From positions 124,001 to 188,000 of the forward strand of contig JAXLWU010000005.1 in assembly GCA_046328335.1 (NCBI GenBank): a DNA stretch of 64,000 nucleotides, written 5' to 3'. The notes under the pieces were generated by a model. It saw nothing but the letters and a program-made list of their open reading frames with translations. It was not told where the DNA came from and searched no databases. Positions 16,924 to 25,767 of the stretch are shown one piece after another; the first letter of the stretch is position 1; every line of letters begins with the position of its first letter. This stretch comes from JACCXM01 sp046328335. Its GTDB lineage: Bacteria; Chloroflexota; Chloroflexia; Thermomicrobiales; UBA6265. A program made the translations under genes and the position numbers.

Positions 16924-19008
16924 CTACCGCCGCGGCGTCCGCAACAGCCGCAACCCATTGAGCACCACGATCACGGTGCTTCCCTCGTGGCCGACGACGC
17001 CGAGGGGGAGCGGGATGCCGATGGTCAGGGTCGCAGTCACCAGCGTGGCGATCACCGCCAGGGAGAAGGTCAGGTTCTGGCGAATGGTGCGCCGGGTGCG
17101 CCGCGAGAGGTCGATGGCGTAGGGGAGTTTGGTCAGGTCGTCCGCCATCAGCACCACGTCCGCCGTCTCCAGCGCCACGTCGGTGCCGGCGCCGCCCATC
17201 GCCACCCCGATGCTCGCCGTCGCCAGCGCCGGGGCGTCGTTCACCCCGTCGCCGACCATCGCCACCGGTCCTTCCGCCGCCAGCCGCTCGATCACGCGCA
17301 GTTTCTCTTCCGGCAGCAGATCGGCGGAAACCTCGTCGATCCCCAGTTCGGCGGCGATCGCCGCCGCCACCCGCTCGTTGTCCCCGGTCAGCATCACGAT
17401 CCGCGCGATGCCCTGCGCCTTCAGCGACTGGATCACCGCCGCCGCGCTGGGACGGAGTGTGTCCGCCACCGCCACCAGGCCGCGCACCGCCTGCTCGTCG
17501 CCGACGAGCATCGCGGTCTTGCCCTCGTCGCGCAGGCGGTTCGCCTCGGCCACCACCCGCTCCGGCACCGCCACGCCCAGTTCGGTGAACATCGCGTCGT
17601 TGCCGATCACCACCCGCTCGCCATCGACCTGCGCCACGATCCCCTTGCCGGGGGTGGCGCGGAAGGCGGTCGCCTCGGCCAGGGGAAGACCGCGCTCCCC
17701 CGCGCCGCGCACGATCGCCACCGCGAGGTGATGCTCGGAGAGGTGCTCGGCGCTCGCTGCTAGCCGCAGCACGCGATCTTCCGACCACCCCTCGTCCAAG
17801 GTGATCACGTCGGTCAGGGCGGGCCGGCCGTAGGTGAGGGTGCCGGTCTTGTCGAAGGCGAAGGTGCGGATGGCGCCGATATCCTCCAGGTAGGCGCTCC
17901 CCTTGAAGAGGATGCCGTTGCGCGCCGCGTTCGCCAGCGCGGAGAGGGTCGAGGCCGGGGTGGAAATCACCAGCGCGCAGGGGGAAGCCACCACCAACAG
18001 GGTGATCGCCCGGTAGACCGAGGGTCCCCAGGCCTGCCCGAGCAGCAGCGGCGGGATGATCCCGACCAGGGTGGCGAAGGCGATCACCCCGACCGCGTAC
18101 CACCCCTCGAAGCGGTCGGTGAAGCGCTGGGTCTCGCTCTTCTCTGCCTGCGCCTGCTCGACGAACTGGACGATCCGGGAGAGGGTGCTTTCCTGGTGGA
18201 GACGATCGACCCGCACCTGGACCGCGCCGTAGCCATTGATCGTTCCGGCGAAGACGCTGTCCCCCACTACCTTGCCGACCGGGAGCGACTCACCCGTGAT
18301 CGCCGACTGATCGATCGTCGTCTCGCCGGCGAGGACCGTGCCGTCGATGGCCACGCGCTCGCCCGGCCGCACCAGCACCGTCTCGCCGAGACGCAACGCC
18401 TCCACCGGAACCACCTGCTCCCGGCCGTCGCGCAGCACCGTCGCCACCTCGGGCGAGAGTTCCATCAACGCGCGCACCGCCCGCTGGGTCCGCCCCAGGG
18501 CGTGATGCTCCAGCGCGTTGGAGGTGGAGAAGAGCCCAAGCAGGATCGCGCCCTCTTCCCAGTGACCGACGACCGCCGCGCCAACGGCGGCGGTGATCAT
18601 CAGGAAATCGACGCTGACGGTGCGCTCCAGAAAGAGATTGCGCAGCGCCTTGATCGTGGCGAAGGTGCCGCCGGCAACATACGAGAGCGCGAAGAGCGCG
18701 GTGACCACCTCCGGCGGCGCGGGGGTGACGTGCTCGACCAGCAGGGCGGCGATGAGAAAGAACCAGCAGAGACCCGCCGCGCTGGCCAGGCGCCAACGCT
18801 CCCACCACGTTTCCTCTTCGACCGCGTGGCGAGCGGAACTCGCGGGCGCGGCGCTCGCCACGGCCGCTTCCGGCGCAATGGCACGATCAGCCGCACCGGC
18901 GACGCCGACCCCCGCCGGCGCGAACGATCCGTCCAATGTCGATGCCGATGCCGATGCCGGGCGGGCGGCGACACCCGTGCCACCGCCTCGTGTTCCCTTC
19001 CCATCCAT
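16924..19008 (-). CDS. P1B-4-type heavy-metal translocating ATPase
   Basis: 694 residues. It has all P-type ATPase marks: the actuator TGES (about 238-241), the transmembrane metal motif SPC (342-344), the phosphorylated Asp386 in DKTGT, the HP-type motif (EHHLA), TGDN and MVGDGVNDAPAL. The SPC motif together with GHEGST in the last transmembrane helices, and no N-terminal metal-binding domain, point to subgroup P1B-4 (Co2+, Ni2+, Fe2+ or Zn2+ efflux, CoaT/CtpD-like) rather than the CPC copper or zinc pumps. The first 60 residues are an Ala-rich extension and the true start may be later. A perfect 8-bp inverted repeat lies upstream (19098-19122). Confidence 0.9.
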   Translation of the reverse strand: MDGKGTRGGGTGVAARPASASASTLDGSFAPAGVGVAGAADRAIAPEAAVASAAPASSARHAVEEETWWERWRLASAAGLCWFFLIAALLVEHVTPAPPEVVTALFALSYVAGGTFATIKALRNLFLERTVSVDFLMITAAVGAAVVGHWEEGAILLGLFSTSNALEHHALGRTQRAVRALMELSPEVATVLRDGREQVVPVEALRLGETVLVRPGERVAIDGTVLAGETTIDQSAITGESLPVGKVVGDSVFAGTINGYGAVQVRVDRLHQESTLSRIVQFVEQAQAEKSETQRFTDRFEGWYAVGVIAFATLVGIIPPLLLGQAWGPSVYRAITLLVVASPCALVISTPASTLSALANAARNGILFKGSAYLEDIGAIRTFAFDKTGTLTYGRPALTDVITLDEGWSEDRVLRLAASAEHLSEHHLAVAIVRGAGERGLPLAEATAFRATPGKGIVAQVDGERVVIGNDAMFTELGVAVPERVVAEANRLRDEGKTAMLVGDEQAVRGLVAVADTLRPSAAAVIQSLKAQGIARIVMLTGDNERVAAAIAAELGIDEVSADLLPEEKLRVIERLAAEGPVAMVGDGVNDAPALATASIGVAMGGAGTDVALETADVVLMADDLTKLPYAIDLSRRTRRTIRQNLTFSLAVIATLVTATLTIGIPLPLGVVGHEGSTVIVVLNGLRLLRTPRR

Positions 19009-19097
19009 GGTCTGCGGTTCCCATCCGAAGCAGAATGCCGTCGTCGTGCCGAGCAGGGACGCGTCCTGGTCGCAAGGCGGCAGATGCGCCGGACATC

Positions 19098-19122
19098 AAT
19101 TCCGAGTGCCTTCATCGGAATT
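19098..19122. promoter_or_regulatory. Likely operator upstream of the metal ATPase
   Basis: Perfect inverted repeat AATTCCGA (19098-19105) and TCGGAATT (19115-19122), spacer 9, located 90-114 bp upstream of the ATPase start, in an AT-richer patch. The size suits a dimeric metalloregulator (ArsR or MerR type), but no such regulator gene is adjacent. Confidence 0.45.
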
Positions 19123-19225
19123 TATGTCACCTTCATAGTGTACCACCACGGGCCGTGTTCAGATTCGGAAAGCGGAAAGCACCGACCAGAGGGGGCGCCA
19201 CCGGCCCTCCCGGTGACAGCGCGCG

Positions 19226-21721
19226 TTATCCCTCTGCAGACTCCCCAGCAGTGATCGCCGCGGCGAGCGCGGCGGCCTCGCGGACGGCCTGCGCGATGGG
19301 AAGCGCGCGGCCCACCGCCTCCGCGGCGGCGAAGGCTTCCTCCCCGAGTTCGTTGCGGGCGCAGGCTTCCGCCCGCTCGAACACCGTCCGCTCCGGGAGC
19401 ATGATCACCACGCGCCCCATCTCCTCGCGCAGCGCCGCCGCGGCGCCGAAGAGCCGCGCCGCCTGGCGTCCCCGTCCAACCGTCGCCGCCAATGCACCGA
19501 GATCGCCCAGTGAGGCCGCGATGTCTTCCCAGATCCCGGCAGCCCAACGCAGTTGCAGGCTTTCCCGATGTGCCATCGCCGCCGCCGCGTAGTCCCCCCG
19601 CTCCCCGGCCAGCAGTCCCAGATACCCGAGCGAGACGGAGAGACCCCAGTCGTCCTCGATGCCGCGCTGCAGCGCCAGCGCCTCCTCGCACAGCGCCGTC
19701 GCGCCGGCGAGGTCGCCCCGCCCCCAGGCGACGACTCCCAGGTGGATAAGGGCGAGGGCGGTATTGGCCCGGTCGTCCGCCTCCCGAAAGCGGGTCAGCG
19801 CCTCGCCGAAGTGCGCCGCGGCGCGATCGTAGTCGCCATGATCCTCGGCCACCATCCCGAGGAGGAGGAGGGCGAACGCCCGCAGCCAGGGGTCGTCACG
19901 GTCCGCCAGCGTCGCTTCCAGCCAGGCGCGCGCCGTCTCGTCGTCCCCTTGAAAATGGGCCACCAGTCCCGCCCCGACCATCGCCCTGGTGCGCAGCCCA
20001 CCCGGCACGCCGACCGGCTGACTGGTGAGCGCCCGTTCCAGCCAGGCGCGTCCTTCGGCCAGCGGACCGCGGACATACCAGAACCAACCGAGCGCTCCGG
20101 CCAGGCGCAGCAGCGCCTCCGCGTCGCCGCGCTCGTGCAGCCATCCCAGTGCCGCCCGTAGGTTGGCTCGCTCCGCCTCCAGCCGGTCGAGCCACGGCTC
20201 CTGCCGCGCTCGCTGGCGGAAGGCAGGCCACGCCGCCTCCGCCAGGGCGAGAAAATGGGCTGCATGCGCCCGGTGTGTAACGTCGGCCTCCCCGGCCGCC
20301 TCCAGCCGCTCCCGGGCGAACTCCTGCACCGTCGCCAGCATGCCAAAGCGAGGTTCGCCGCCCTCCTCGTCCAGCCGCCGCAGCAGACTCTTGTCGACGA
20401 GGGAGGCAATCAGGTCGAGGGGGGAGGGGGACAGGGGGACAGGGGGACAGGGGGAAGAGCCGTGGACCGGTGGGGTCATCGCGCGGCGCAATGCGTCGCT
20501 ATCGCTCCTTTCCCCCGTTCCCGCCTTCCCCCGTTCCCCCTCCATCATCCCTACCGCTTCCGCCGCGTCCAGGGTGATGCCGCCGACGAAGACCGCGAGA
20601 CGGCGAAACAGCGTCTGTTCCTCCGCGGAAAGGAGGTCGTAACTCCAGGCGATGGCGTCGTGCATGCTGCGCAGGCGGGCATCCTGATCCCGTGGTCCTC
20701 CACTCAGGAGGGCCAGCCCGGAGCCCAACCGCGCCAGCAGGGTATCCGGCGAGAGCACCTTGATCCGCGCCGCGGCCAGTTCGACCGCCAGCGGCAAGCC
20801 ATCCAGCCGGGCGCAGATGGTGGCCACGGCTGGAGCGTTCTCCGTGCTGAGCGCGAAGTCAGGCCGCGCCGCGCGGGCGCGTTGGACGAAGAGGGCGACG
20901 GCGTCGATCACCGCCAGGGACTCCAGGGTCATCGACCGGTTGGGCAGCGGCGCCGGCAGCGGCAGGAGCGGGTACTCGTGCTCACCGCTCAGGCGCAGGG
21001 TGGCGCGACTGGTGGCCAGCACCACCAGACCCGGGCAGGCCGCGAGCAGCGTCGCCACCACTGGCGTGACTTCGGTCAGGTGCTCCAGGTTGTCCAGCAC
21101 CAGCAAGCGGTTGCGATCGTGCAGATGCTGCGCCACCCGCTCCACCAGCGACTGCCCGCTCGCCTCGCGCACGCCGAGCGCGGTGGCGATCGTTGGCAGC
21201 ACGAGATCGGGCTCCTGCAGCGCGGCGAGGGGGACGAAGACCGCGCCGTCGGAATAGGCGACTTCCAGATCTCGCGCCAGTTCGAGGGCAAGCCGCGTCT
21301 TGCCCACCCCGCCCGGCCCGGTGACGGTCACCAACCGGGCCTCGCCCCCGGTCAGCAGGCGCCGCAACTCGGTGCGCTCTCGTTCCCGTCCCACGAGCCG
21401 GGTCGAGGGGATCGGCAGGGGTGCGGCCCTCGCCTCCCCGTCGGCGGGAGAACCCGCGGCACGTTTCGGCACGGCGGCGCGCAACGCCAGCGCCTCGCGG
21501 TCAGACAACCCGAGCCCACCCGCCAGCGCCCGCACCGTTTGCGGATGCGGATGGCGCCGCCGGCCAGCTTCCAGCGCGCCGACCGCGTCCCGGCTCAATC
21601 CCGCGCGCTCCGCCAGTTCTTCCTGGGTCAGCCCGACGGCTTCCCGCAGGCGCCGCAACTGCTCGCCGAACGAGGAGGTCGAGGCTCCTGCCATCCCTTT
21701 CCCCCGTCCGCTGTCAGCCAT
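19226..21721 (-). CDS. XRE-NB-ARC-TPR regulator
   Basis: 831 residues (start ATG 21721; ATG 21694 with GGGGGAAAGGG close by is an alternative). Residues about 18-75 are an XRE helix-turn-helix (GLTQEELAERAGLSRDAVGALEAG). A STAND/NB-ARC NTPase follows with LVGRERERTELRRLL, Walker A GPGGVGKTRLA and Walker B LLVLDNLEHL, then a winged-helix region (LLSAEEQTLFRRLAVFVGG). The C-terminal 350 residues are TPR-like helical repeats. Such proteins are ATP-dependent signalling regulators; the ligand is unknown. A Pro/Gly/Ser-rich insertion (about residues 395-435) is encoded by simple G/A-rich repeats at 20418-20545 and looks like an in-frame invasion. Confidence 0.85.
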   Translation of the reverse strand: MADSGRGKGMAGASTSSFGEQLRRLREAVGLTQEELAERAGLSRDAVGALEAGRRRHPHPQTVRALAGGLGLSDREALALRAAVPKRAAGSPADGEARAAPLPIPSTRLVGRERERTELRRLLTGGEARLVTVTGPGGVGKTRLALELARDLEVAYSDGAVFVPLAALQEPDLVLPTIATALGVREASGQSLVERVAQHLHDRNRLLVLDNLEHLTEVTPVVATLLAACPGLVVLATSRATLRLSGEHEYPLLPLPAPLPNRSMTLESLAVIDAVALFVQRARAARPDFALSTENAPAVATICARLDGLPLAVELAAARIKVLSPDTLLARLGSGLALLSGGPRDQDARLRSMHDAIAWSYDLLSAEEQTLFRRLAVFVGGITLDAAEAVGMMEGERGKAGTGERSDSDALRRAMTPPVHGSSPCPPVPLSPSPLDLIASLVDKSLLRRLDEEGGEPRFGMLATVQEFARERLEAAGEADVTHRAHAAHFLALAEAAWPAFRQRARQEPWLDRLEAERANLRAALGWLHERGDAEALLRLAGALGWFWYVRGPLAEGRAWLERALTSQPVGVPGGLRTRAMVGAGLVAHFQGDDETARAWLEATLADRDDPWLRAFALLLLGMVAEDHGDYDRAAAHFGEALTRFREADDRANTALALIHLGVVAWGRGDLAGATALCEEALALQRGIEDDWGLSVSLGYLGLLAGERGDYAAAAMAHRESLQLRWAAGIWEDIAASLGDLGALAATVGRGRQAARLFGAAAALREEMGRVVIMLPERTVFERAEACARNELGEEAFAAAEAVGRALPIAQAVREAAALAAAITAGESAEG
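20418..20545. repeat. C/G-rich simple repeats inside the regulator gene
   Basis: Octamer-like units GGGGGACA (three in tandem around 20430-20453) and, about 60 bp on, TTCCCCCG-type units (20510-20545). They encode a low-complexity insertion between the NTPase and TPR regions. Similar runs occur at the 3' end of the M20 peptidase gene (50725-50790). Confidence 0.55.
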
Positions 21722-21912
21722 GACTCATTCCCGACAAGCCCGCCATTCGTCCCGCGCGATGCTCCGAGATGCTCGCCTGTGCTGACGTTTCCATTGTCCA
21801 GGTCGTTGTCCGCACGGTGTCACTGTTGCCTTGATGGGTTGCCCGGCAGAGTGGAAACAGCGGCAGGGGACCTGCCGGGAACATTGCCGCCAGATCGCGG
21901 GAAGGACCGCTC

Positions 21913-22486
21913 ATGTCCGTTGCTGCTCTCACGGTTTCCCCACCCAGTACCGCCGCGCATCACGCTGTTTCGGTTCGTGATCTCGCTCCCTGGCTGACCG
22001 GGCGGCTCATCACGACCGACGATCCCGACTACGACACGGTCCGCCGCACCATCTCCTTCCGGCTGCACCGGCGGCCGCTGGCCATCGTCCCGGCCGCGAC
22101 AGCCGCGGACGTGGCCGTGGTTGTCTCATTCGCTGGCGGCTCGCAGCGGTGGGCACAGCCTCGCCTCCCTCAGCGTGATCGAAAACGCCCTCGTTGTCGA
22201 CCTTTCGCTGATGAATCACGTCCGTGTCGATCCGGCGGCGGGCATTGCACGAGTCCAACCGGCAACAACCTCCGCCGATCTCGGCAGACCGGCCCGCGTC
22301 CACGCTGCCTACCCGCCTGTCACCCACGCCCGGCTGGAGGCGATCAAGCACCGCTACGACCCGGCCAATCTCTTCCGCTTCAGCCAGAACGTCCCGCCAC
22401 GTCGTCGGTCCGGGAGCGCCGGGCGGGTCAGCAACGTTGATTGGCTCGCTGACGCCGCCGTTGTCGCCCGCTGTCAGAGGAACTGA
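21913..22486 (+). pseudogene. Remnant of an FAD-linked (berberine-bridge-like) oxidase
   Basis: ATG 21913 starts a normal-looking N-terminus (WLTGRLITTDDPDYDTVRRT, PLAIVPAATAADVAVVVSFA). A frame change near 22125 is followed by the FAD-binding motif region RSGGHSLASLSVIENALVVD and IARVQPATTSADLGRPA. The reading then jumps straight to the BBE C-terminal motif (RLEAIKHRYDPANLFRFSQN). About 250-300 residues of the middle of the enzyme are therefore missing. It cannot encode a working oxidase. Confidence 0.8.
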
Positions 22487-22580
22487 CCCACCGCGCACGG
22501 CAACGTGACGGATGAAACCACGACCGCGCTGGGGAGGATTGCTCCCCAGCGCACCAATTCGAGAGAGTACGGAGAATGGA

Positions 22581-23624
22581 ATGGATGGCAACCGCTTCGA
22601 TGATCTCGGGCGTATCCTCGGCGGGCAGGATTCCCGCCGCGGCGTGGTGCGCCTGCTGGCCGGGACGGCCATCGGGGCCCTGTTCGGCGGTGCCGCAGCA
22701 GACACGTCCGCAAAGGCAAAACGGTGTCCGCAGAAACCATGTCCGACCGGATTCATCCGCAACAAGCGGACATGCAAGTGTGAGTGCAAGCGCACCTCTT
22801 GCCGCGGCGGCATGGAGTTCGATCTCAAATCGTGCCGCTGCAAATGCCCGTCCGAGATGCGGGAGTGCAAGGACGGCTGCATCGGCAAGGATGAATGCTG
22901 TCCGGGCGATCCCCCGTGTCCGGAAGACCCCAAGGGGTGCTGCCACGCTCCCGGACTCGATGTCTGCACCATTGACGGCTGCTGTCGCGAACTCGACGGC
23001 CTGAAGGCCTGCAACAATTTCTGTGTCGACACCAACACGAACCGTAACCACTGCGGCGGTTGCGACAACGAGTGCCGGCCGGAGGAGGTCTGCGTCGCTG
23101 GGGAGTGCACTCCCAACAACCAGTGCCCGACCGGGACCAAGCCATGCCCGGGACGGTTGGGAGGCTCGTTCTGCGCGCCGGGCGGGAACGCCTGCTGTGG
23201 TGATGCCAGTTGCGGCGGGACCGATGTCTGCTGCGATGCGTCTCAGGACATCTGTTGCGTCCGCGGCGCCTGCGTCGAGGGCCGCTGCTGCACCGGCAAC
23301 CGGAAAGTCTGCAATGACCGCTGTGTCGATACCCAGACCGACCGCCTGCATTGCGGCAGTTGCGACGGGTGGTGCAACGGACCCGGTCTCGAGTGTTGCA
23401 GCGGGTCGTGCAAAACGCTGATGACCGACGAAGCAAACTGCGGCGCGTGTGGTCACACCTGCGATCAGCGAACGGAACGCTGCGTCGATGGTCAGTGCCG
23501 GGATATCTGCTCCCTGAACGCACCCGGCTGGCAGAACCGCTGCGACGACGGCTTCGACTACTGGTGCTGCCCGGATGGTTCCACCCAATGCTGCCGGCTG
23601 TCCGGGCAACCTCACTGCTGCTGA
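22581..23624 (+). CDS. Cys-rich exported protein with extended Tat-like leader
   Basis: 347 residues from ATG 22581, with GGAGAATGGA directly before it. The leader MDGNRFDDLGRILGGQDSRR and a hydrophobic stretch are shared with other proteins in this window. More than 50 Cys follow in repeated units: CPTGFIRNKRTCKCECK, CCDASQDICCVRGACVEG, then two copies of a unit like VCNDRCVDTQTDRLHCGSCD and NFCVDTNTNRNHCGGCDNEC. The unit C-x3-C-V-D-T-x4-D/N-x-x-H/N-C-G-x-C matches the gene at 992. No enzyme domain is seen. Probably a disulfide-rich surface or matrix protein exported folded. Confidence 0.8.
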   Translation: MDGNRFDDLGRILGGQDSRRGVVRLLAGTAIGALFGGAAADTSAKAKRCPQKPCPTGFIRNKRTCKCECKRTSCRGGMEFDLKSCRCKCPSEMRECKDGCIGKDECCPGDPPCPEDPKGCCHAPGLDVCTIDGCCRELDGLKACNNFCVDTNTNRNHCGGCDNECRPEEVCVAGECTPNNQCPTGTKPCPGRLGGSFCAPGGNACCGDASCGGTDVCCDASQDICCVRGACVEGRCCTGNRKVCNDRCVDTQTDRLHCGSCDGWCNGPGLECCSGSCKTLMTDEANCGACGHTCDQRTERCVDGQCRDICSLNAPGWQNRCDDGFDYWCCPDGSTQCCRLSGQPHCC

Positions 23625-23856
23625 GCGGGTGGAGTTTCGCGTCAGTCGTGCTCCTCACCAGGGAACACGACTGACGCTGGCCACGCGTCGATCAGCGGAC
23701 AACTCGGCAGGGGTAGGCCTTCCGTCGCTCGCAGTCTTGACCGCGAGGGTGAATAGCCATGATGCATCACATTTCTGCCTGGTCGCAGCGGAACCGAGCG
23801 CTTCTGGAGGAGAACGGCTTGGGTAGCACAGGCCGTGACGACCGAACGGGAGCGCA

Positions 23857-24882
23857 GTGACTACCGCGTTCTCTTCCACGAACAGCCCCGCGACCGCCCG
23901 CTTCTGGCGGGTACGGGTCGGCGGGATGGATCACGAGCAGATGATCGATCTCCACGCCTTCTTCCCGAGCGAGATCGTGATCCACGCCGGAGACTCCATC
24001 CTCTTTGAGTTTCCGACACCGCCACGATTTCACACCGTGACGTTTCTCCCCAGCGATCGCGCGCTCCCGCTCCTCGTTGACGGTGAAACCGCACGTGCCG
24101 AGATGGCGTGTCCGCTGATCGTCAATCCGGCGGTGGCCTTCCCCGGGGGCGGAATGGTTTGCGACGGGGTGCAAGTCATCAATTCCGGACTCGATGTGGT
24201 GCGCGTCCCGGAGGACCCTCCGTTCGTGATCACCTTCCGCGCACCGGGCCGCTACGACTACCGCTCGCTCCCGCACGGGACGGTGATGCGGGGCGTGGTG
24301 CATGTCCTGGCGACCGCCGCGGCGCTGCCGGAAGATGAGGCCGGCGCCGAGGCTCGTGGTGCACTGGAGAGGGCCACGCTGCTGGCGACAGGACCGGCGA
24401 TTACCACTATGCACGCCGCCCCTCGCGCGATGTCATGCGCCGATGGTTCGACCCTCTGGGAAATCGCCGCCGGCGCGGGCGATGACCAGGCGCGGATACT
24501 GCGCTTCCTGCCCGCCACGCTGGAGATCAAGGCGGGGGACACCGTGCGCTGGATCAATCACTCGCGAAGCGAACCCCATACCGTGACCTTCCTCGGCGCC
24601 GGCGCCGAGCAGCCGGAGGATATCCGCATCGAAGCGGACTCGGCCGGACTACCCAGGCTCGTGCAGAATCCATTGACGTTCTTTCCCCAGGGTGATCGTC
24701 GCTATCGCGGCGAAGGTCTCACCAACTCCGGGTTTCTTGGCGAGATCGACGGCCAGTTGCTCCCTGGCGGATTCCACTACGACCTTACCTTCGACGCCCC
24801 TGGCGTCTACCCCTACTACTCTGTTCTGCACGGCGCCGGACCAGCGGGACCCGGCATGACCGGAACCATCATCGTTTCCTGA
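23857..24882 (+). CDS. Tandem cupredoxin-fold protein lacking the usual Cys ligand
   Basis: 341 residues from GTG 23857 (GGGAG upstream). Two similar halves each look like a plastocyanin/cupredoxin domain: an early His (RFHTVTF; SEPHTVTF) and a C-terminal loop (GRYDYRSLPHGTVMRG; GVYPYYSVLHGAGPAGPGM). In type-1 copper sites this loop is C-x-x-H-x(n)-M; here the Cys position is Ser in both halves, while His and Met are kept. A blue-copper electron-transfer site is therefore unlikely, though copper could bind otherwise. No N-terminal signal peptide is evident. It lies next to a Cys-rich Tat gene and the candidate origin. Confidence 0.75.
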   Translation: MTTAFSSTNSPATARFWRVRVGGMDHEQMIDLHAFFPSEIVIHAGDSILFEFPTPPRFHTVTFLPSDRALPLLVDGETARAEMACPLIVNPAVAFPGGGMVCDGVQVINSGLDVVRVPEDPPFVITFRAPGRYDYRSLPHGTVMRGVVHVLATAAALPEDEAGAEARGALERATLLATGPAITTMHAAPRAMSCADGSTLWEIAAGAGDDQARILRFLPATLEIKAGDTVRWINHSRSEPHTVTFLGAGAEQPEDIRIEADSAGLPRLVQNPLTFFPQGDRRYRGEGLTNSGFLGEIDGQLLPGGFHYDLTFDAPGVYPYYSVLHGAGPAGPGMTGTIIVS

Positions 24883-25767
24883 CCAGGCCGGGCGGCCCAT
24901 CTGGATCGTCGCTCTGGAAGTCGTGAGTGCGGTCGACGCACACGTCACCCCGCCGGCAAGTCGTCCTCCGGCATACCGCGCTAATCCCCCCGCCTCCTTC
25001 CACTGTCGCCACCCTGCGTCGCATCGACACCGCGCTCTGCGGCTTTCTTGCTACCGATCGACCCTCACCAGGGCGTCTGGTTGCGCATCAGTCAACCGTG
25101 TCTCCGCTCGCTCCCCGGTTGTCCACCAGTTATCCACACCCTGTGCCTGGCGGTGCCCAGCCGGCGACCCCCTGGCACCGGGTGTGACAAGCCGCGCCAG
25201 TCCGTGCGTTTCTGTCACGATTCGTGTCTCGCGGTCACATGGACGGCAGGGGAATGTGGATAAGTGGACCGGTGATGTGGATAACCTGCGCGCAGAGACC
25301 GTCATCCTGCGGACAACTCCGCTGCATACTGGGGATCGCGGGGCGGATTGATGTGGGCAGACGCGGCGTGTGCGTGGATTGGCACAGGCCACGCCCCGCG
25401 GGCATCGGTTGCGGTGGGGAGATGTGGAAACGTTATCCTCACTCTTTCCCCGTGGAAATCGACGCGATGACGCGGTTTTTCGCGCTTGTCCCCAACATCC
25501 CCACCTCTACGACAAGGACGGTTTCTTCTTCCCTTCTGAATACACGTGACTGGGGATTGACGTGGACGGCGTAGATCCGGCGCAGCGTCCTTGCCCCGAG
25601 GGCCAATCTCGAGGCGAGACACTGGCATCAAACGCTGTCATGAGCGCCAGCGGAAGCGACGAGAGCCACGCGCGTTCGCAGCCGCATCGTTTTCTCAACG
25701 TGGACTATGTGAAGTTGTTGCGTATCATTCGCGCGTACTCGCATCACTTGAAATGGAGAACAGCGCA
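24883..25767. other. Gene-free region with clustered DnaA boxes: candidate replication origin
   Basis: Perfect TTATCCACA boxes occur at 25130-25138 (+), 25255-25263 (-) and 25276-25284 (-), the last two exactly 21 bp apart. One-mismatch boxes: TTGTCCACC 25119-25127, TGCGGACAA 25308-25316, TGTGGAAAC 25423-25431, TTATCCTCA 25433-25441 and TTGTCCCCA 25486-25494. The region has no supported gene and becomes richer in A+T and pyrimidine runs after 25500 (towards the sulfatase), where unwinding could occur. No dnaA, dnaN, rpmH, parAB or rep gene is present here, so it may be a stand-alone chromosomal origin or that of a secondary replicon. Confidence 0.65.

Noticed and set aside
20255..21997. 580-residue plus-strand frame
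   Set aside because: Antisense to the XRE-NB-ARC-TPR gene; Gln/Arg/His-rich with no motif.
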